Shown one piece after another: positions 52,047-61,167 of a DNA stretch of 64,000 nucleotides (within the stretch, counting starts at the first letter, position 1; the number at the start of each line of letters is the position of its first letter). The position numbers were made by a program, and so were the translations under genes. Under the pieces are notes generated by a model that was not told the origin of the DNA, did not search any database, and saw only the letters and a program-made list of their open reading frames with translations. Origin of the DNA: Ruminococcus sp. Lineage in GTDB: Bacteria; Bacillota; Clostridia; Oscillospirales; Ruminococcaceae. Location: contig JAGCWY010000098.1 of the NCBI GenBank assembly GCA_017961625.1, forward strand, positions 1 to 64,000, written 5' to 3'.

Positions 52047-55000
52047 ATGAGATTCAGAAAAATCCTGAGCGGTCTTACGTCGCTAGCACTTTCTGTTTCA
52101 GCCTTTGCAGGACTTGGAGTTGCCGACCTTGCAAGAACTGTTTCAGTTCAGGCGGCTTCCACAAACTGGAAGTTCGACTTCGGCGGCAGCGGCGCAGCCG
52201 GAGGATATACCGGCGTATCTGCGTCTGATGGCTATGATCAGGGCAGAGGCTACGGCTTTGCTCAGACATGGAACGTTGCAAACGTATCGGCAGGCGGAAA
52301 CGGAGTACTGGCTGACGCTGTTCAGTTCAAGGACTATGGAACAGGAAATACCTTCAACGTTGACCTGCCAAAGGGCCTTTATGAGGTTAAGGTAACAGTA
52401 GGCAATGCTCCGCGCACTACTATAAAGCTTGAGGGCATGGTCCAGATGATGAACCTCACAGGCAGAGGAGCTGCTGAGACCGTGAAGATACCCGTTACCG
52501 ATGGTCAGCTCAATATACAAGCTGTTGAGGGCATGAGCAATCGCGAGCAGTCAATTGCATCTGTTGAGATAACACAGCTCAATGATACCGGAGAAATGCC
52601 GCCTACAGTATGGATATGCGGAGATTCAACCGTTGCCAGTTACTATAACTGTGCGGACACCTCTCAGCACGGTTGGGGACAGTTTTTCAACGGCAAGCTC
52701 GGCGGAACGACTTTCGATGTCCGGAATATGGCTACAAGCGGACAGTACGCCAAGGGCTTTGTGGACGCTGGACAGTTCGCACCTATAGAGACCTACGGAA
52801 AAACCGGAGACTATTACATAATTTCTATAGGCATAAACGATTCAAACTACTCCAACGAAACGGAGTATTACAACACTGTCACCGATATGGTAAAACGTGC
52901 CAAGGCTAAGGGCATGACAGTTGTCCTTGTAAAGCAGCAGGGCAGGCGAGGCGATTTACAGCGCAGCCCTAGACTTACTGGACGCTGGTACGGCAGTTCT
53001 CTCGATAAGATAGGCAGTGAGCAGAGCGTTCAGGTAGTTGACCTGTTCACAAGATGGCAGAATTTCGGGTTATCTGTGGGATATGACGGGATGGCTTCAT
53101 ATTATGCTATAAAGAACGACGGTACTGCCGACGATCTTCACCAGAGTAAAATGGGCGCTCAGAAGATAGCGGAGATAATGCTGGAGGAGATACAGTCCGG
53201 TGCAAGGGAGCCTATTCACCCTGATTCAAATGTGAGCTATATGTTCAGAAATATCAACAGCGGTCTTTATATGGAGGTAGCTGACGGAAGCTTGACAAGC
53301 GGCGCAAATGTTCAGCAGGGACAGTCAGGCGTTTCACAGCTCCATAACACGTGGAAATGTATACAGGCTACCGGTGATTATTACTACATAAAGCCCGTTA
53401 ATTCCGAGCTCTGCCTCTATGTTGACAGTGGCAGCCGCGACAACGGAGCGAATATTGTAGTTGCGGACAAAAACGGCTACAGCGATCAATTCTTCAAGTT
53501 TGCCGATAACGGTGATGGTACGGTTACCATACTCACAAGAGCGTCAAGGGACGTCTCTGCGGTAGAGGTTGGAAGCGCCTCTATGAACAGTGGAGCCAAT
53601 GTACAGCAGTGGGAAGTAAATGGTCATGACTGTCAGAAGTGGGAAATGATAGAGGTTGATGATATCGTTGTAACTGTTCCTACGACTACCACAACGCTTA
53701 CTGAAACAACTACGACCACTGTTACCACTACGGCCGAGACAACAACTTCCTATATATTCGATATCTTCATAGAGTACGGCGACGCAAACTGTGATGGCGA
53801 TGTTGACCTCTCAGATGCTGTACTCATTATGCAGGCTTTGGCAAATCCCAACAAATATGGTATAGGCGGCACCGGCAGAGCTATCACCGAGGAGGGTGTG
53901 CGCAATGCAGATGTTACAGGAAACGAAGACGGCATGACAGTTGCCGATGCCCTGTTCATACAGACCTATCTACTAGGTCTCAATGACCTTCCGACACCGG
54001 TTAACGTAGTTATAGCACCGACAACAACTACAACCACTGAAGTTTCGACAACAACAACTACTACTGCTGCACCTGTTCCGGTCAAGTATTATGCGGCAGA
54101 TCAAACATGGAACGATGGTATCATCGAGATGGTAAACTCTGGATATACCTGTGATAAGGGTTATGTGAATCTTGGAAACAATACTGACAGCAACATAACA
54201 TTTACAGTGAATGTTTCTTCTGACGGAAACTATATGACCCATATTCGCTTTGCGAACGGATCTACCAGCGACCGAAAGATGAAGCTTTTCGTTAACAATA
54301 ATTTTGATTCTTGCTGGATGCAGTCCTTCCCCGGCACAGGCTCATGGACTGACTGGCAGGAATACGGAATAGTTCTGCCCCTGAAGGCAGGAAACAACAC
54401 TATCCTCATGCAGTCGGCAATGTCGGAGGGAGCACCGAATATCGACTATATCGAGCTTATCATCACGGACGAGCCTTACGCTGAAATATACGATCCGTCA
54501 CAGGAGCAGCAGAGCTCCGGAGGTGGTCAGCGCACGCTTTATATAGCAGGAGATTCCACAGCGCAGAGCTACCGTGAGTCTTATGCTCCTCAGCAGGGCT
54601 GGGGCTATTATATGAAGGATTACTTCAACGGTGATATAACTGTTGCAAACCACTCCATAGCAGGAAGAAGCTCCAAGAAGTTCTACGACGAGGGCAGGTG
54701 GCAGACAATTGCGGACAGTCTTAATGAGGGCGACTTCGTAATGATACAGTTTGCTATTAACGACGCAGGTTCGGCAAATGCTGACAGATACGCTCCTACC
54801 TGCGGAAATGTGGACAATCCTTCTTCAGGCTCTTATGAATGGTATATGACTCAGTTCATTAGGTCTGCAAAGGACAAAGGAGCAACTCCCATACTTGTGA
54901 CCACGACTATCGGCATGAAGGCTTATTCCAACGGCAGGTTCAGCAACAGCTATACTAACTATAATGAGGCTTGCTACAACCTTGCAAGAAAGTATAACAT

Positions 55001-55208
55001 ACCCTGCATAGACCTGAATTCCATTATGGTGGACCACTACAACTCGGTAGGCTATGATACTGCAAAGAGCTATCATCTTATGGGTGCTGTGGCAGGTTCC
55101 ACGGACGGTACTCACTTCTGCGAGAAGGGTGCGAATATTGTAGCCGGACTGGTTGCAGGAGAAATAAGAAAGCAGGGCATAAGCGGTCTTGCTTCATACC
55201 TCAAATAA
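52047..55208 (+). CDS. Secreted dockerin protein with two SGNH esterase domains, a ricin-type lectin and a CBM
   Basis: The 1053-residue protein starts with a signal peptide (1 to about 36). A beta-rich N-terminal domain is followed by SGNH esterase 1 with S194 (GDSTVAS), the IGINDSN block and H365 (DDLH). A ricin-type beta-trefoil spans about 390-540, then a Thr-rich linker, a two-repeat dockerin at about 577-650 (DANCDGDVDLSD and DVTGNEDGMTVAD), another Thr linker, a CBM35/6-like beta domain at about 683-812, and SGNH esterase 2 with S837 (GDSTAQS) and H1023 (DGTHF). Rhamnogalacturonan or xylan acetyl esterase activity is likely. The dockerin would join it to a cellulosome. Confidence 0.92.
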   Translation: MRFRKILSGLTSLALSVSAFAGLGVADLARTVSVQAASTNWKFDFGGSGAAGGYTGVSASDGYDQGRGYGFAQTWNVANVSAGGNGVLADAVQFKDYGTGNTFNVDLPKGLYEVKVTVGNAPRTTIKLEGMVQMMNLTGRGAAETVKIPVTDGQLNIQAVEGMSNREQSIASVEITQLNDTGEMPPTVWICGDSTVASYYNCADTSQHGWGQFFNGKLGGTTFDVRNMATSGQYAKGFVDAGQFAPIETYGKTGDYYIISIGINDSNYSNETEYYNTVTDMVKRAKAKGMTVVLVKQQGRRGDLQRSPRLTGRWYGSSLDKIGSEQSVQVVDLFTRWQNFGLSVGYDGMASYYAIKNDGTADDLHQSKMGAQKIAEIMLEEIQSGAREPIHPDSNVSYMFRNINSGLYMEVADGSLTSGANVQQGQSGVSQLHNTWKCIQATGDYYYIKPVNSELCLYVDSGSRDNGANIVVADKNGYSDQFFKFADNGDGTVTILTRASRDVSAVEVGSASMNSGANVQQWEVNGHDCQKWEMIEVDDIVVTVPTTTTTLTETTTTTVTTTAETTTSYIFDIFIEYGDANCDGDVDLSDAVLIMQALANPNKYGIGGTGRAITEEGVRNADVTGNEDGMTVADALFIQTYLLGLNDLPTPVNVVIAPTTTTTTEVSTTTTTTAAPVPVKYYAADQTWNDGIIEMVNSGYTCDKGYVNLGNNTDSNITFTVNVSSDGNYMTHIRFANGSTSDRKMKLFVNNNFDSCWMQSFPGTGSWTDWQEYGIVLPLKAGNNTILMQSAMSEGAPNIDYIELIITDEPYAEIYDPSQEQQSSGGGQRTLYIAGDSTAQSYRESYAPQQGWGYYMKDYFNGDITVANHSIAGRSSKKFYDEGRWQTIADSLNEGDFVMIQFAINDAGSANADRYAPTCGNVDNPSSGSYEWYMTQFIRSAKDKGATPILVTTTIGMKAYSNGRFSNSYTNYNEACYNLARKYNIPCIDLNSIMVDHYNSVGYDTAKSYHLMGAVAGSTDGTHFCEKGANIVAGLVAGEIRKQGISGLASYLK

Positions 55209-55217
55209 GAAACAGGT

Positions 55218-55277
55218 GCCCCTGTCACGGTAGTGACGCTCGTTTTGAGTATTTCACCTTTGACAGGGGCGTTTTTT
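55218..55277 (+). terminator. Rho-independent terminator of the dockerin gene
   Basis: GCCCCTGTCA (55218-55227) pairs with TGACAGGGGC (55261-55270) around a long loop, followed by a T tract to 55277. The next promoter begins at once. Confidence 0.8.
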
Positions 55278-55278
55278 G

Positions 55279-55307
55279 TTGACACGAGGGGAAAAAAGAG
55301 GTATAAT
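55279..55307 (+). promoter_or_regulatory. Consensus promoter for the membrane hydrolase gene
   Basis: TTGACA (55279-55284) and TATAAT (55302-55307) are 17 bases apart. The -35 element directly follows the terminator T tract. Confidence 0.85.
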
Positions 55308-55374
55308 GTCTTAGTGATTTATACACAGTATGAAACGCAGCATTAATTTTGATCATCAAAAGGAGAACCAAGAA

Positions 55375-56373
55375 ATGGAAGCAAAGGGAAAAAAGAAGAA
55401 GCACAGGATACTAAGAGTCATACTCAAGGTTTTGGGGGCTATACTTTCCGTCATTACAGTAGCGGTCGTGATACTTGCCATAAGGAACCACATTCTTAAC
55501 AAGAGCGACAGAAAGCTTTATACGGATGCTTACGGAGAGTACTATACCACTGAGTTCGGGGACAGGATAAACTATACCTTCTATGACAGCAACTCTGACC
55601 GGGTGGCGGTAATACTTCCGGGCTACGGTGCCGCGTCGACTCACTATGAATTCGATACCCTTGCCAAGAGAATAAACGCGGACTACAAACTAATAATCGT
55701 TGATCCTATCGGTGTAGGTCTCAGCGATGTTACCGATACAGAGCGTACGGTTGAGAATTACTGCACAGAGCTCCACGGTCTTATGGAACATCTTGGCTAT
55801 GACAAATACACGATCATCGGACATTCAATCGCTGGTTTGTATTCTCTCTACTATGCCAACGAGTATTCAGATGAGGTGGAAGCTTTTATAGGAATAGATG
55901 CTTCCGTACCTCATCAGGTGGACTCTGACGAATGGATGGCAAAGCCGGAGAATCAGTACAAGGTCTACAAGCTGCTCCGTACACTGTTCGTAAAAACAGG
56001 CATATACCGTGTGACCACGGAGCTTGGAATGAATGCACTTATGGACGAAATACCTACTCTTACAGAAGAGGACAGGGACAAGGTCTGTGCAATGTACTGC
56101 ACAGTCCCCATGAATGATTCCCAGATGCAGGAAATGAAACTGCTGGGTGAGAGCATTGAGAAGTGCTGGGATATGAGATTCCCTGAATCTGTGCCGGTGC
56201 TGTATGTGCTTTCAAATGACAACTGTGAGAGAATGACTCAGTGGGAGCAACTCCACAAGGATATAGTAACGCACCCGAAGAGCAAGGTGGTAAAGATAGA
56301 CGGAACACATTATCTCCACCATACTAATCTTGATGGTCTCCTTGAGGAGATAAATAACTGGGAATACAGATAA
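55375..56373 (+). CDS. Membrane-anchored alpha/beta hydrolase
   Basis: After a Lys-rich start, one membrane segment lies at about residues 14-38 and the rest should be outside. The hydrolase fold shows VILPGYGAAS (oxyanion region), the nucleophile elbow IGHSIAGLYS and the C-terminal His in KIDGTHYLHH. The acid residue is not certain. I chose ATG 55375 (332 residues) after AAGGAGA; ATG 55330 lacks a binding site. It has its own promoter and terminator. Substrate unknown; esterase or peptidase are both possible. Confidence 0.85.
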   Translation: MEAKGKKKKHRILRVILKVLGAILSVITVAVVILAIRNHILNKSDRKLYTDAYGEYYTTEFGDRINYTFYDSNSDRVAVILPGYGAASTHYEFDTLAKRINADYKLIIVDPIGVGLSDVTDTERTVENYCTELHGLMEHLGYDKYTIIGHSIAGLYSLYYANEYSDEVEAFIGIDASVPHQVDSDEWMAKPENQYKVYKLLRTLFVKTGIYRVTTELGMNALMDEIPTLTEEDRDKVCAMYCTVPMNDSQMQEMKLLGESIEKCWDMRFPESVPVLYVLSNDNCERMTQWEQLHKDIVTHPKSKVVKIDGTHYLHHTNLDGLLEEINNWEYR

Positions 56374-56379
56374 AAGTAA

Positions 56380-56406
56380 AAGGGCTTCCGGCAGGAAGCC
56401 CTTTTT
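56380..56406. terminator. Bidirectional terminator between hydrolase and cyclophilin genes
   Basis: GGGCTTCC (56382-56389) pairs with GGAAGCCC (56394-56401); T residues follow on the + strand and a TTTTACTTTTA stretch on the - strand. Confidence 0.85.
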
Positions 56407-56436
56407 GCAGGACAGATAATTATTTCTGTTCAATGC

Positions 56437-56907
56437 TCATTCAATAGTAACCTTTTTCATTATCTGAGGAGTTGTTGGCTTATCCTGATAGTCTGTAGCA
56501 CATTCTGCTATCTCGTCAACTACCTCCATGCCTTCTATTACCTTGCCGAATGCGGCGTAGTTACCGTCAAGATGAGGAGCGTCCTCATGCATTATGAAGA
56601 ACTGAGAACCGGCTGAGTCCGGCATCATTGAGCGAGCCATAGAAAGCACTCCTCTTGTGTGCTTGAGGTCGTTCTTAACGCCGTTCGCTGCGAATTCTCC
56701 CTTGATATGCCAACCGGGACCGCCTGTGCCTGTGCCGTTGGGACAGCCTCCCTGTATCATAAAGCCAGGTATAACTCTGTGGAAGGTGAGACCGTCATAG
56801 AACCCCTGTTTTATGAGCTTTTCAAAGTTCTCGCATGAGATAGGAGCGATATCAGGATAAAGCTCTATCTTTATCTTCTTTCCGTTTTCCATTTCAATGA
56901 TTACCAT
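56437..56907 (-). CDS. Peptidyl-prolyl cis-trans isomerase, cyclophilin type
   Basis: The 156-residue protein is a cytosolic single-domain cyclophilin that speeds proline isomerisation during folding. Motifs are FHRVIPGFMIQGG, GVLSMARS, AGSQFFIMHEDAPHLDGNYAAFG. No signal peptide is present. The start follows GGAGGAAAG. It is 20 bases after the Thr-rich protein gene, and both probably share the promoter at 57516-57544. Confidence 0.95.
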   Translation of the reverse strand: MVIIEMENGKKIKIELYPDIAPISCENFEKLIKQGFYDGLTFHRVIPGFMIQGGCPNGTGTGGPGWHIKGEFAANGVKNDLKHTRGVLSMARSMMPDSAGSQFFIMHEDAPHLDGNYAAFGKVIEGMEVVDEIAECATDYQDKPTTPQIMKKVTIE

Positions 56908-56927
56908 AATTCTTTCCTCCGTTTTAT

Positions 56928-57422
56928 TTAATTAATTACGATAGTGAAATCGGTTTTTAACACAGTGGTTTGTTCTGCCGTAGTCGGACGTTCCGCATTC
57001 TCTGCAGCTTCAATGGAAGCTCTTGTAGCCTCGTACTGTTCGAGTATAGAGAGGGTAGTCGTCGGCATCTCGTCTGGATTTATCGGTACAAGACCTATTG
57101 GGTCGCCGAAAATATCGGTCACAGTGGCGTACTGCTGTTCTGTGACTGCCTCTGTAGTTATCGGTATTGTTTGGATTATCTCGCCTATCATGTTGGTGAT
57201 TATGACATACTGTTCCGAATCCGGCGCTGTGGTGGTCGTTACTGGCAGCGTAGGTGGAGTGGGACTGTTTGTGAGAAAATCGTCAGGATTTGTGGTAGTT
57301 TTTGTCCTGTGGTTTTTGTTGTTTATACTGGTTATATCCTCTGCGCAGGACTTGCCAGCGATTATTATCAGAATTGCGGCTATAACCGCAATACAAAGCG
57401 CAATCAAAGGTCTATTCTGCAT
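56928..57422 (-). CDS. Thr-rich membrane-anchored protein with an internal duplication
   Basis: The 164-residue protein has one N-terminal membrane segment (about 5-24) followed by Thr/Pro-rich sequence, so it should be anchored outside the cell. Two similar segments stand in the body: QYVIITNMIGEIIQTIPIT and QYATVTDIFGDPIGLVPIN, an imperfect tandem duplication. I do not recognise the family. It is the first gene after a consensus promoter and precedes the cyclophilin gene. Confidence 0.7.
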   Translation of the reverse strand: MQNRPLIALCIAVIAAILIIIAGKSCAEDITSINNKNHRTKTTTNPDDFLTNSPTPPTLPVTTTTAPDSEQYVIITNMIGEIIQTIPITTEAVTEQQYATVTDIFGDPIGLVPINPDEMPTTTLSILEQYEATRASIEAAENAERPTTAEQTTVLKTDFTIVIN

Positions 57423-57515
57423 GTTAACAGCTCCTTGAGAAATGTGGTAAATGACATTCTGAATGTTTCATGGCGACGACAGCCATATGGCGGCCATTGA
57501 CGACATACTACATTA

Positions 57516-57544
57516 ATTATAATCCAATCACTATATATTGTCAA
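57516..57544 (-). promoter_or_regulatory. Consensus promoter for the Thr-rich protein and cyclophilin genes
   Basis: On the - strand TTGACA (57544-57539) and TATAAT (57521-57516) are 17 bases apart. The 11-bp palindrome ATGGCGGCCAT (57487-57497) lies in the leader just downstream and could be an operator. Confidence 0.85.
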
Positions 57545-57557
57545 GTGCGTAAGGCTT

Positions 57558-58688
57558 TTACTTCATAGGGAAGCCGGCTGCAGCAACAAATGCGATAAAT
57601 GCTGATAATACGCATATAAACATAAGATATTTACAGCAACTGGGGAAACTTAAACGGTATATGTCATGCGGAGCATAGGGATTGATTTTAAGCTCTGTCG
57701 TTTCTCCTACATAGACTTCACGTTTGGAAATAAGATCCTTGTGAGTGTAGCTTATACCATTATATGTGTATGACCAGTAAGGTTTATAAACAGGTCCGTT
57801 CTTTCCATTCGAATACTTAACATATACACATACGGCACTTACTTTGTACGTACATCGGCGTTTCTTGACAATGTTGTATAAAACTGGCATTAGTATTATC
57901 AGTATTCCGCAGGCAATCAGCGAACAGCAGAGCAATGTTATGAAAATATCCGGGAATATTGCTGCAGTCGTACTGAATATAAGAAGTGTTAATCCTAGCA
58001 ATGATGGTATAATGAGCAGCAATGCAATATCGTATTTTTTTACCTGTTTCAGACTTATTGAAAGAAGCGTGAAGCCTGCAAAGAAAAGAATTCCCTGTAC
58101 TATACCGAGGGTAGTGCCTTTTAGCAGGCTTAGAAGCACGAGTGAAGCGGATATCATTATTATCCCTGCAGTACCTTCCCATATCACAGCTTTAGGAGGA
58201 GTTTCTCTGGAAAAATTGGTGTCGGAAATGTCGTTATAGCTGTCGACTGAGTTGTCAGGATAGTAACTTCCTACTTCTTTTTCTCGTTTCACAGTTTTTT
58301 CGACGAGTATACGGTCTATAAAATAGCATACCGCAGGCACACCGGCAGCAAGGATAAGACCTATTGCAATAATAAGCCCGCCAAGCTCCTTGTTTGAATC
58401 ATAGAAAAAGAAAGCAGCACATATCAGAATAAAACCTGCTATCATTGAAATGAGGGTTATTATTATCAGACTGGGCGATGAAGGGGGATCATTCCTTTTC
58501 ATCATGGGCGTACTAGAGGCGTAGTTTATAAATGACTTGTCTGTGCCTGTGATCTCCATCGCTCTTTTTAATTCCTTTGCTTGATCTTCAATAGAAAGGG
58601 CTTCAAATTCAGGAAGTGACATGAGCTGAGCTTTGATTTCCGGAGGACATTTCTCCGTTATGATTGCATAAATAACTTTGTGATTCAT
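57558..58688 (-). CDS. Polytopic membrane protein with DUF3592-like domain
   Basis: The 376-residue protein has a cytosolic N-terminal segment of about 65 residues, paired membrane segments at about 74-97 and 102-125, several more between about 165 and 280, then a beta-rich domain (about 290-350; KPYWSYTYNGISYTH, YVGETTELKINPY) like DUF3592, and a last membrane segment at the C-terminus. Function is unknown. It begins 24 bases after the spermidine-synthase-like gene and is likely cotranscribed with it. Confidence 0.75.
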   Translation of the reverse strand: MNHKVIYAIITEKCPPEIKAQLMSLPEFEALSIEDQAKELKRAMEITGTDKSFINYASSTPMMKRNDPPSSPSLIIITLISMIAGFILICAAFFFYDSNKELGGLIIAIGLILAAGVPAVCYFIDRILVEKTVKREKEVGSYYPDNSVDSYNDISDTNFSRETPPKAVIWEGTAGIIMISASLVLLSLLKGTTLGIVQGILFFAGFTLLSISLKQVKKYDIALLLIIPSLLGLTLLIFSTTAAIFPDIFITLLCCSLIACGILIILMPVLYNIVKKRRCTYKVSAVCVYVKYSNGKNGPVYKPYWSYTYNGISYTHKDLISKREVYVGETTELKINPYAPHDIYRLSFPSCCKYLMFICVLSAFIAFVAAAGFPMK

Positions 58689-58712
58689 TTTTTATTCCAT
58701 TCTTTTGTTTTG

Positions 58713-60329
58713 TTATTCTATAAGACCACTTATGCCCTTTTCAGCAAAGGCTTTCTTGTAGTATACCAGTTCGTCCTGTATAAGGTCGTCGATGACCTGC
58801 ATACCGAGAAGCTCAACTGGAGCCTTATCGTCGGTGAGCAGCCTGCCCTTAGAAGTGTAGGGGACAAGCTCCTTATGAACTCTATCCATAAGCTCCCTGA
58901 GGGGAGCATTTTCAAGAGCTTCGGTATTGCGGCTGAGCGATGAGAGCATATCGCCACTATCAGATGCGAAGAGTTCGCGGTTAGTGGTGTAAGGCACGTC
59001 CACTGTGTAAATATTTCCGAATACTTCTGAGATCGTATCTGAAAGGTAGCCGTTTATGCCGTCGGAGCTTTCCGAGCGCATATTCATATTGACTACCATT
59101 ACGCCGCTCTCGTTGAGATGTTCCTTCACAAGGCGGAAGAATTCCACCGAAGACATCTGAAATGGGATAGTTATATCTTGATAGGCATCCACCATTATAA
59201 CATCGTATTTTTTATCGCAGGCTGCAAGGAAAGCTCTGCCGTCGTAGGTAGTAACTTTTACCTCTTCGGGAAGTTCGAAATACCTGTGAGCGAGATCGGT
59301 TATCTTTTCGTCTATCTCGACTCCCTCGGCTGTCACACCGTTGAAGTAGGTCATGCACTGCTTTGCGTAGGTTCCTGTTCCCATGCCAAGTACAAGTATA
59401 TCGGCAGTATCCGGGGAGTCTGTCATAAGTGGAGCTGCCATAGCATAATCGTAGTACATACCTGTAAGCTCTCCTGATTTCACGTATACGGACTGAACTC
59501 CGAAGAGCACATTCGTGGAGAGATAGGTACGGTTCGGGTCTTCACTGACCTGTAGATAGTTGTATACTGACTCGCCCTCATAGGTAAGACCCTTTTCCCA
59601 GAATGCAAAGCCCATGGAGGGTGAAGCAAAGCAGCATACTATGAAAAGCGTTGCTGATACGGAAGCCTTTACAGCTCCGCGTTTGCTGCTTATGAAGTAT
59701 ATCAGTCCAATAATAAGCAGTATTCCTGAGAAAATTAGAAAGGTAACGGCTGTTCCCACAGCAGGTATTGATATGAAGGTAGGGACAAAAGTACCTATGA
59801 TAGAACCGATGGTATTAAAGGCGCCGAGAGTTCCTACTGTACTGCCGCTTTCGTCCAGAGAGTCCACTGTGTATTTTACAAGAGAGGGAGTTACTGTTCC
59901 GAGGAGGAAAAGGGGGTATACAAATACCACCATACAGGTGAGAAAGGCAGCCCATACAAGGAAACCGGTGTTGACGGTGAGGACGAGCAGTCCTGATATG
60001 CCGGCAATTACGAATTTGCCAGCAAATGGTACGGCAGCTATCCATACTGCTGCAATGAGGATACGTCCGTAGAGTCTGTCAGGGTCGGGATTCTTGTCGG
60101 CACTCCTGCCGCCGTATATATTGCCGAGAGCCATTGCTATCATTATCGTACCTATGATTATTGTCCAAACTATTTGTGAGGAACTGAAATAGGGGGCAAG
60201 GAGCCTACTGGCGCCAAGCTCCACAGCCATAACGGACATTCCTGCAAAGAATTCCGTCATATAAAGGTACCATTTGTTTTTCAGTATACGTGGCAACGGA
60301 TTTTTTTGCGGTGCAGCTTTATTTTTCAT
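58713..60329 (-). CDS. Membrane protein fused to a spermidine-synthase-like domain
   Basis: The 538-residue protein has an N-terminal hydrophobic region of about seven membrane segments (1 to about 215) and a C-terminal domain (about 250-500) with the aminopropyltransferase/methyltransferase fold: LVLGMGTGTYAKQ, AEGVEIDEKI, YDVIMVDAYQ. It resembles spermidine synthase (SpeE) fused to a transporter-like membrane part. The catalytic Asp that binds polyamine may be in DVIMVDAYQD. The start follows AGGAGATATGT. Polyamine synthesis is possible but not proven. Confidence 0.82.
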   Translation of the reverse strand: MKNKAAPQKNPLPRILKNKWYLYMTEFFAGMSVMAVELGASRLLAPYFSSSQIVWTIIIGTIMIAMALGNIYGGRSADKNPDPDRLYGRILIAAVWIAAVPFAGKFVIAGISGLLVLTVNTGFLVWAAFLTCMVVFVYPLFLLGTVTPSLVKYTVDSLDESGSTVGTLGAFNTIGSIIGTFVPTFISIPAVGTAVTFLIFSGILLIIGLIYFISSKRGAVKASVSATLFIVCCFASPSMGFAFWEKGLTYEGESVYNYLQVSEDPNRTYLSTNVLFGVQSVYVKSGELTGMYYDYAMAAPLMTDSPDTADILVLGMGTGTYAKQCMTYFNGVTAEGVEIDEKITDLAHRYFELPEEVKVTTYDGRAFLAACDKKYDVIMVDAYQDITIPFQMSSVEFFRLVKEHLNESGVMVVNMNMRSESSDGINGYLSDTISEVFGNIYTVDVPYTTNRELFASDSGDMLSSLSRNTEALENAPLRELMDRVHKELVPYTSKGRLLTDDKAPVELLGMQVIDDLIQDELVYYKKAFAEKGISGLIE

Positions 60330-60428
60330 ACATATCTCCTGTCTTAAATTGTTATCAAGTTTTCAGCATATATCGTATAAGAGCCGATAACAAATCAATT
60401 ATATCACATATGAGGTGGAATTGTAAAG

Positions 60429-60437
60429 TGGTATAAT
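60429..60437 (+). promoter_or_regulatory. Extended -10 promoter before the peptidoglycan-binding gene cluster
   Basis: TGGTATAAT at 60429-60437 fits TGNTATAAT. The -35 region is poor. It stands about 45 bases before the first start codon. Confidence 0.5.
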
Positions 60438-60477
60438 CTATCGGCGCCGGGCATAGACTTTATCGGGAGGAGATATT

Positions 60478-61164
60478 ATGGATAATAGAATCCCCGATAC
60501 GGAGAGATACAGACAGGAGCTCATGAAGCTCTACAGCAGGAGCCCTTCTCGCAGCGAAAAAAAACCGGAAACTGAGGAAAAAGTTCCTGAGGAAGCTCCC
60601 GACGATACAGCTTACGCAGATTTTTCAGATAACGGCAACGTGCAGGAGGACTACAACGACCGATATCCAGATCCAGACCTTTCTGACCTTAATACCGACT
60701 TAGGAACGGTTGATACTGAGGATGGGGAGCCCCCTGAGTATGACAGCAATGAGCTTCTTGGTGCAGAAAGAGGCTATATACTCGTAAATGTGAGGACGGG
60801 TGACGATTCCTCGGCAGTTGAGGGTGCTTCCGTGGAGGTAACGGCGATTGTTGACGGGAAAAGGCTGATACTTGCTTCTGGAGTGACCGACGAAAGCGGA
60901 GTTTCCCAGAGATTCTCCCTTCCAGTCCCAGATCTTGAGCATTCCCAAGTTCCAGGTTCAGAGGAACGACCATACAATCTTTTCGATGTAAGCGTGTACG
61001 CGGATGGTTTTTTCCGGGCGAGAAGTGTTGATGTTCCTGTATTTTCAGGAGTTACCTCGGTGCAGAACTTCAACTTGATACCCGTTCCGCTGATGATGAA
61101 TAGCAATGACGAGACTGTTACCTATTACAATGCAGAGCCGGACTTTCGCGGCGGAAAGGAGTGA
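60478..61164 (+). CDS. Hypothetical acidic protein with carboxypeptidase-regulatory-like domain
   Basis: The 228-residue protein has a charged, low-complexity N-terminal half (about 1-95) and a beta-rich domain (about 98-210; GYILVNVRTGDDSSAVEGASVEV, SGVSQRFSLP, FDVSVYADGF, VPVFSGVTSVQNFNLIP) that resembles the carboxypeptidase regulatory-like (Cna-B type) fold. No clear signal peptide is visible. It starts after GGGAGGAG and ends 3 bases before the next gene, so it belongs to the same operon as the SpoIID-like protein. Confidence 0.75.
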   Translation: MDNRIPDTERYRQELMKLYSRSPSRSEKKPETEEKVPEEAPDDTAYADFSDNGNVQEDYNDRYPDPDLSDLNTDLGTVDTEDGEPPEYDSNELLGAERGYILVNVRTGDDSSAVEGASVEVTAIVDGKRLILASGVTDESGVSQRFSLPVPDLEHSQVPGSEERPYNLFDVSVYADGFFRARSVDVPVFSGVTSVQNFNLIPVPLMMNSNDETVTYYNAEPDFRGGKE

Positions 61165-61167
61165 GTC

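Noticed and set aside
56944..57438. Open frame of 164 codons on the + strand
   Set aside because: It mirrors the Thr-rich anchored protein on the - strand, which has a consensus promoter and a signal-anchor. The + frame has no promoter or binding site.
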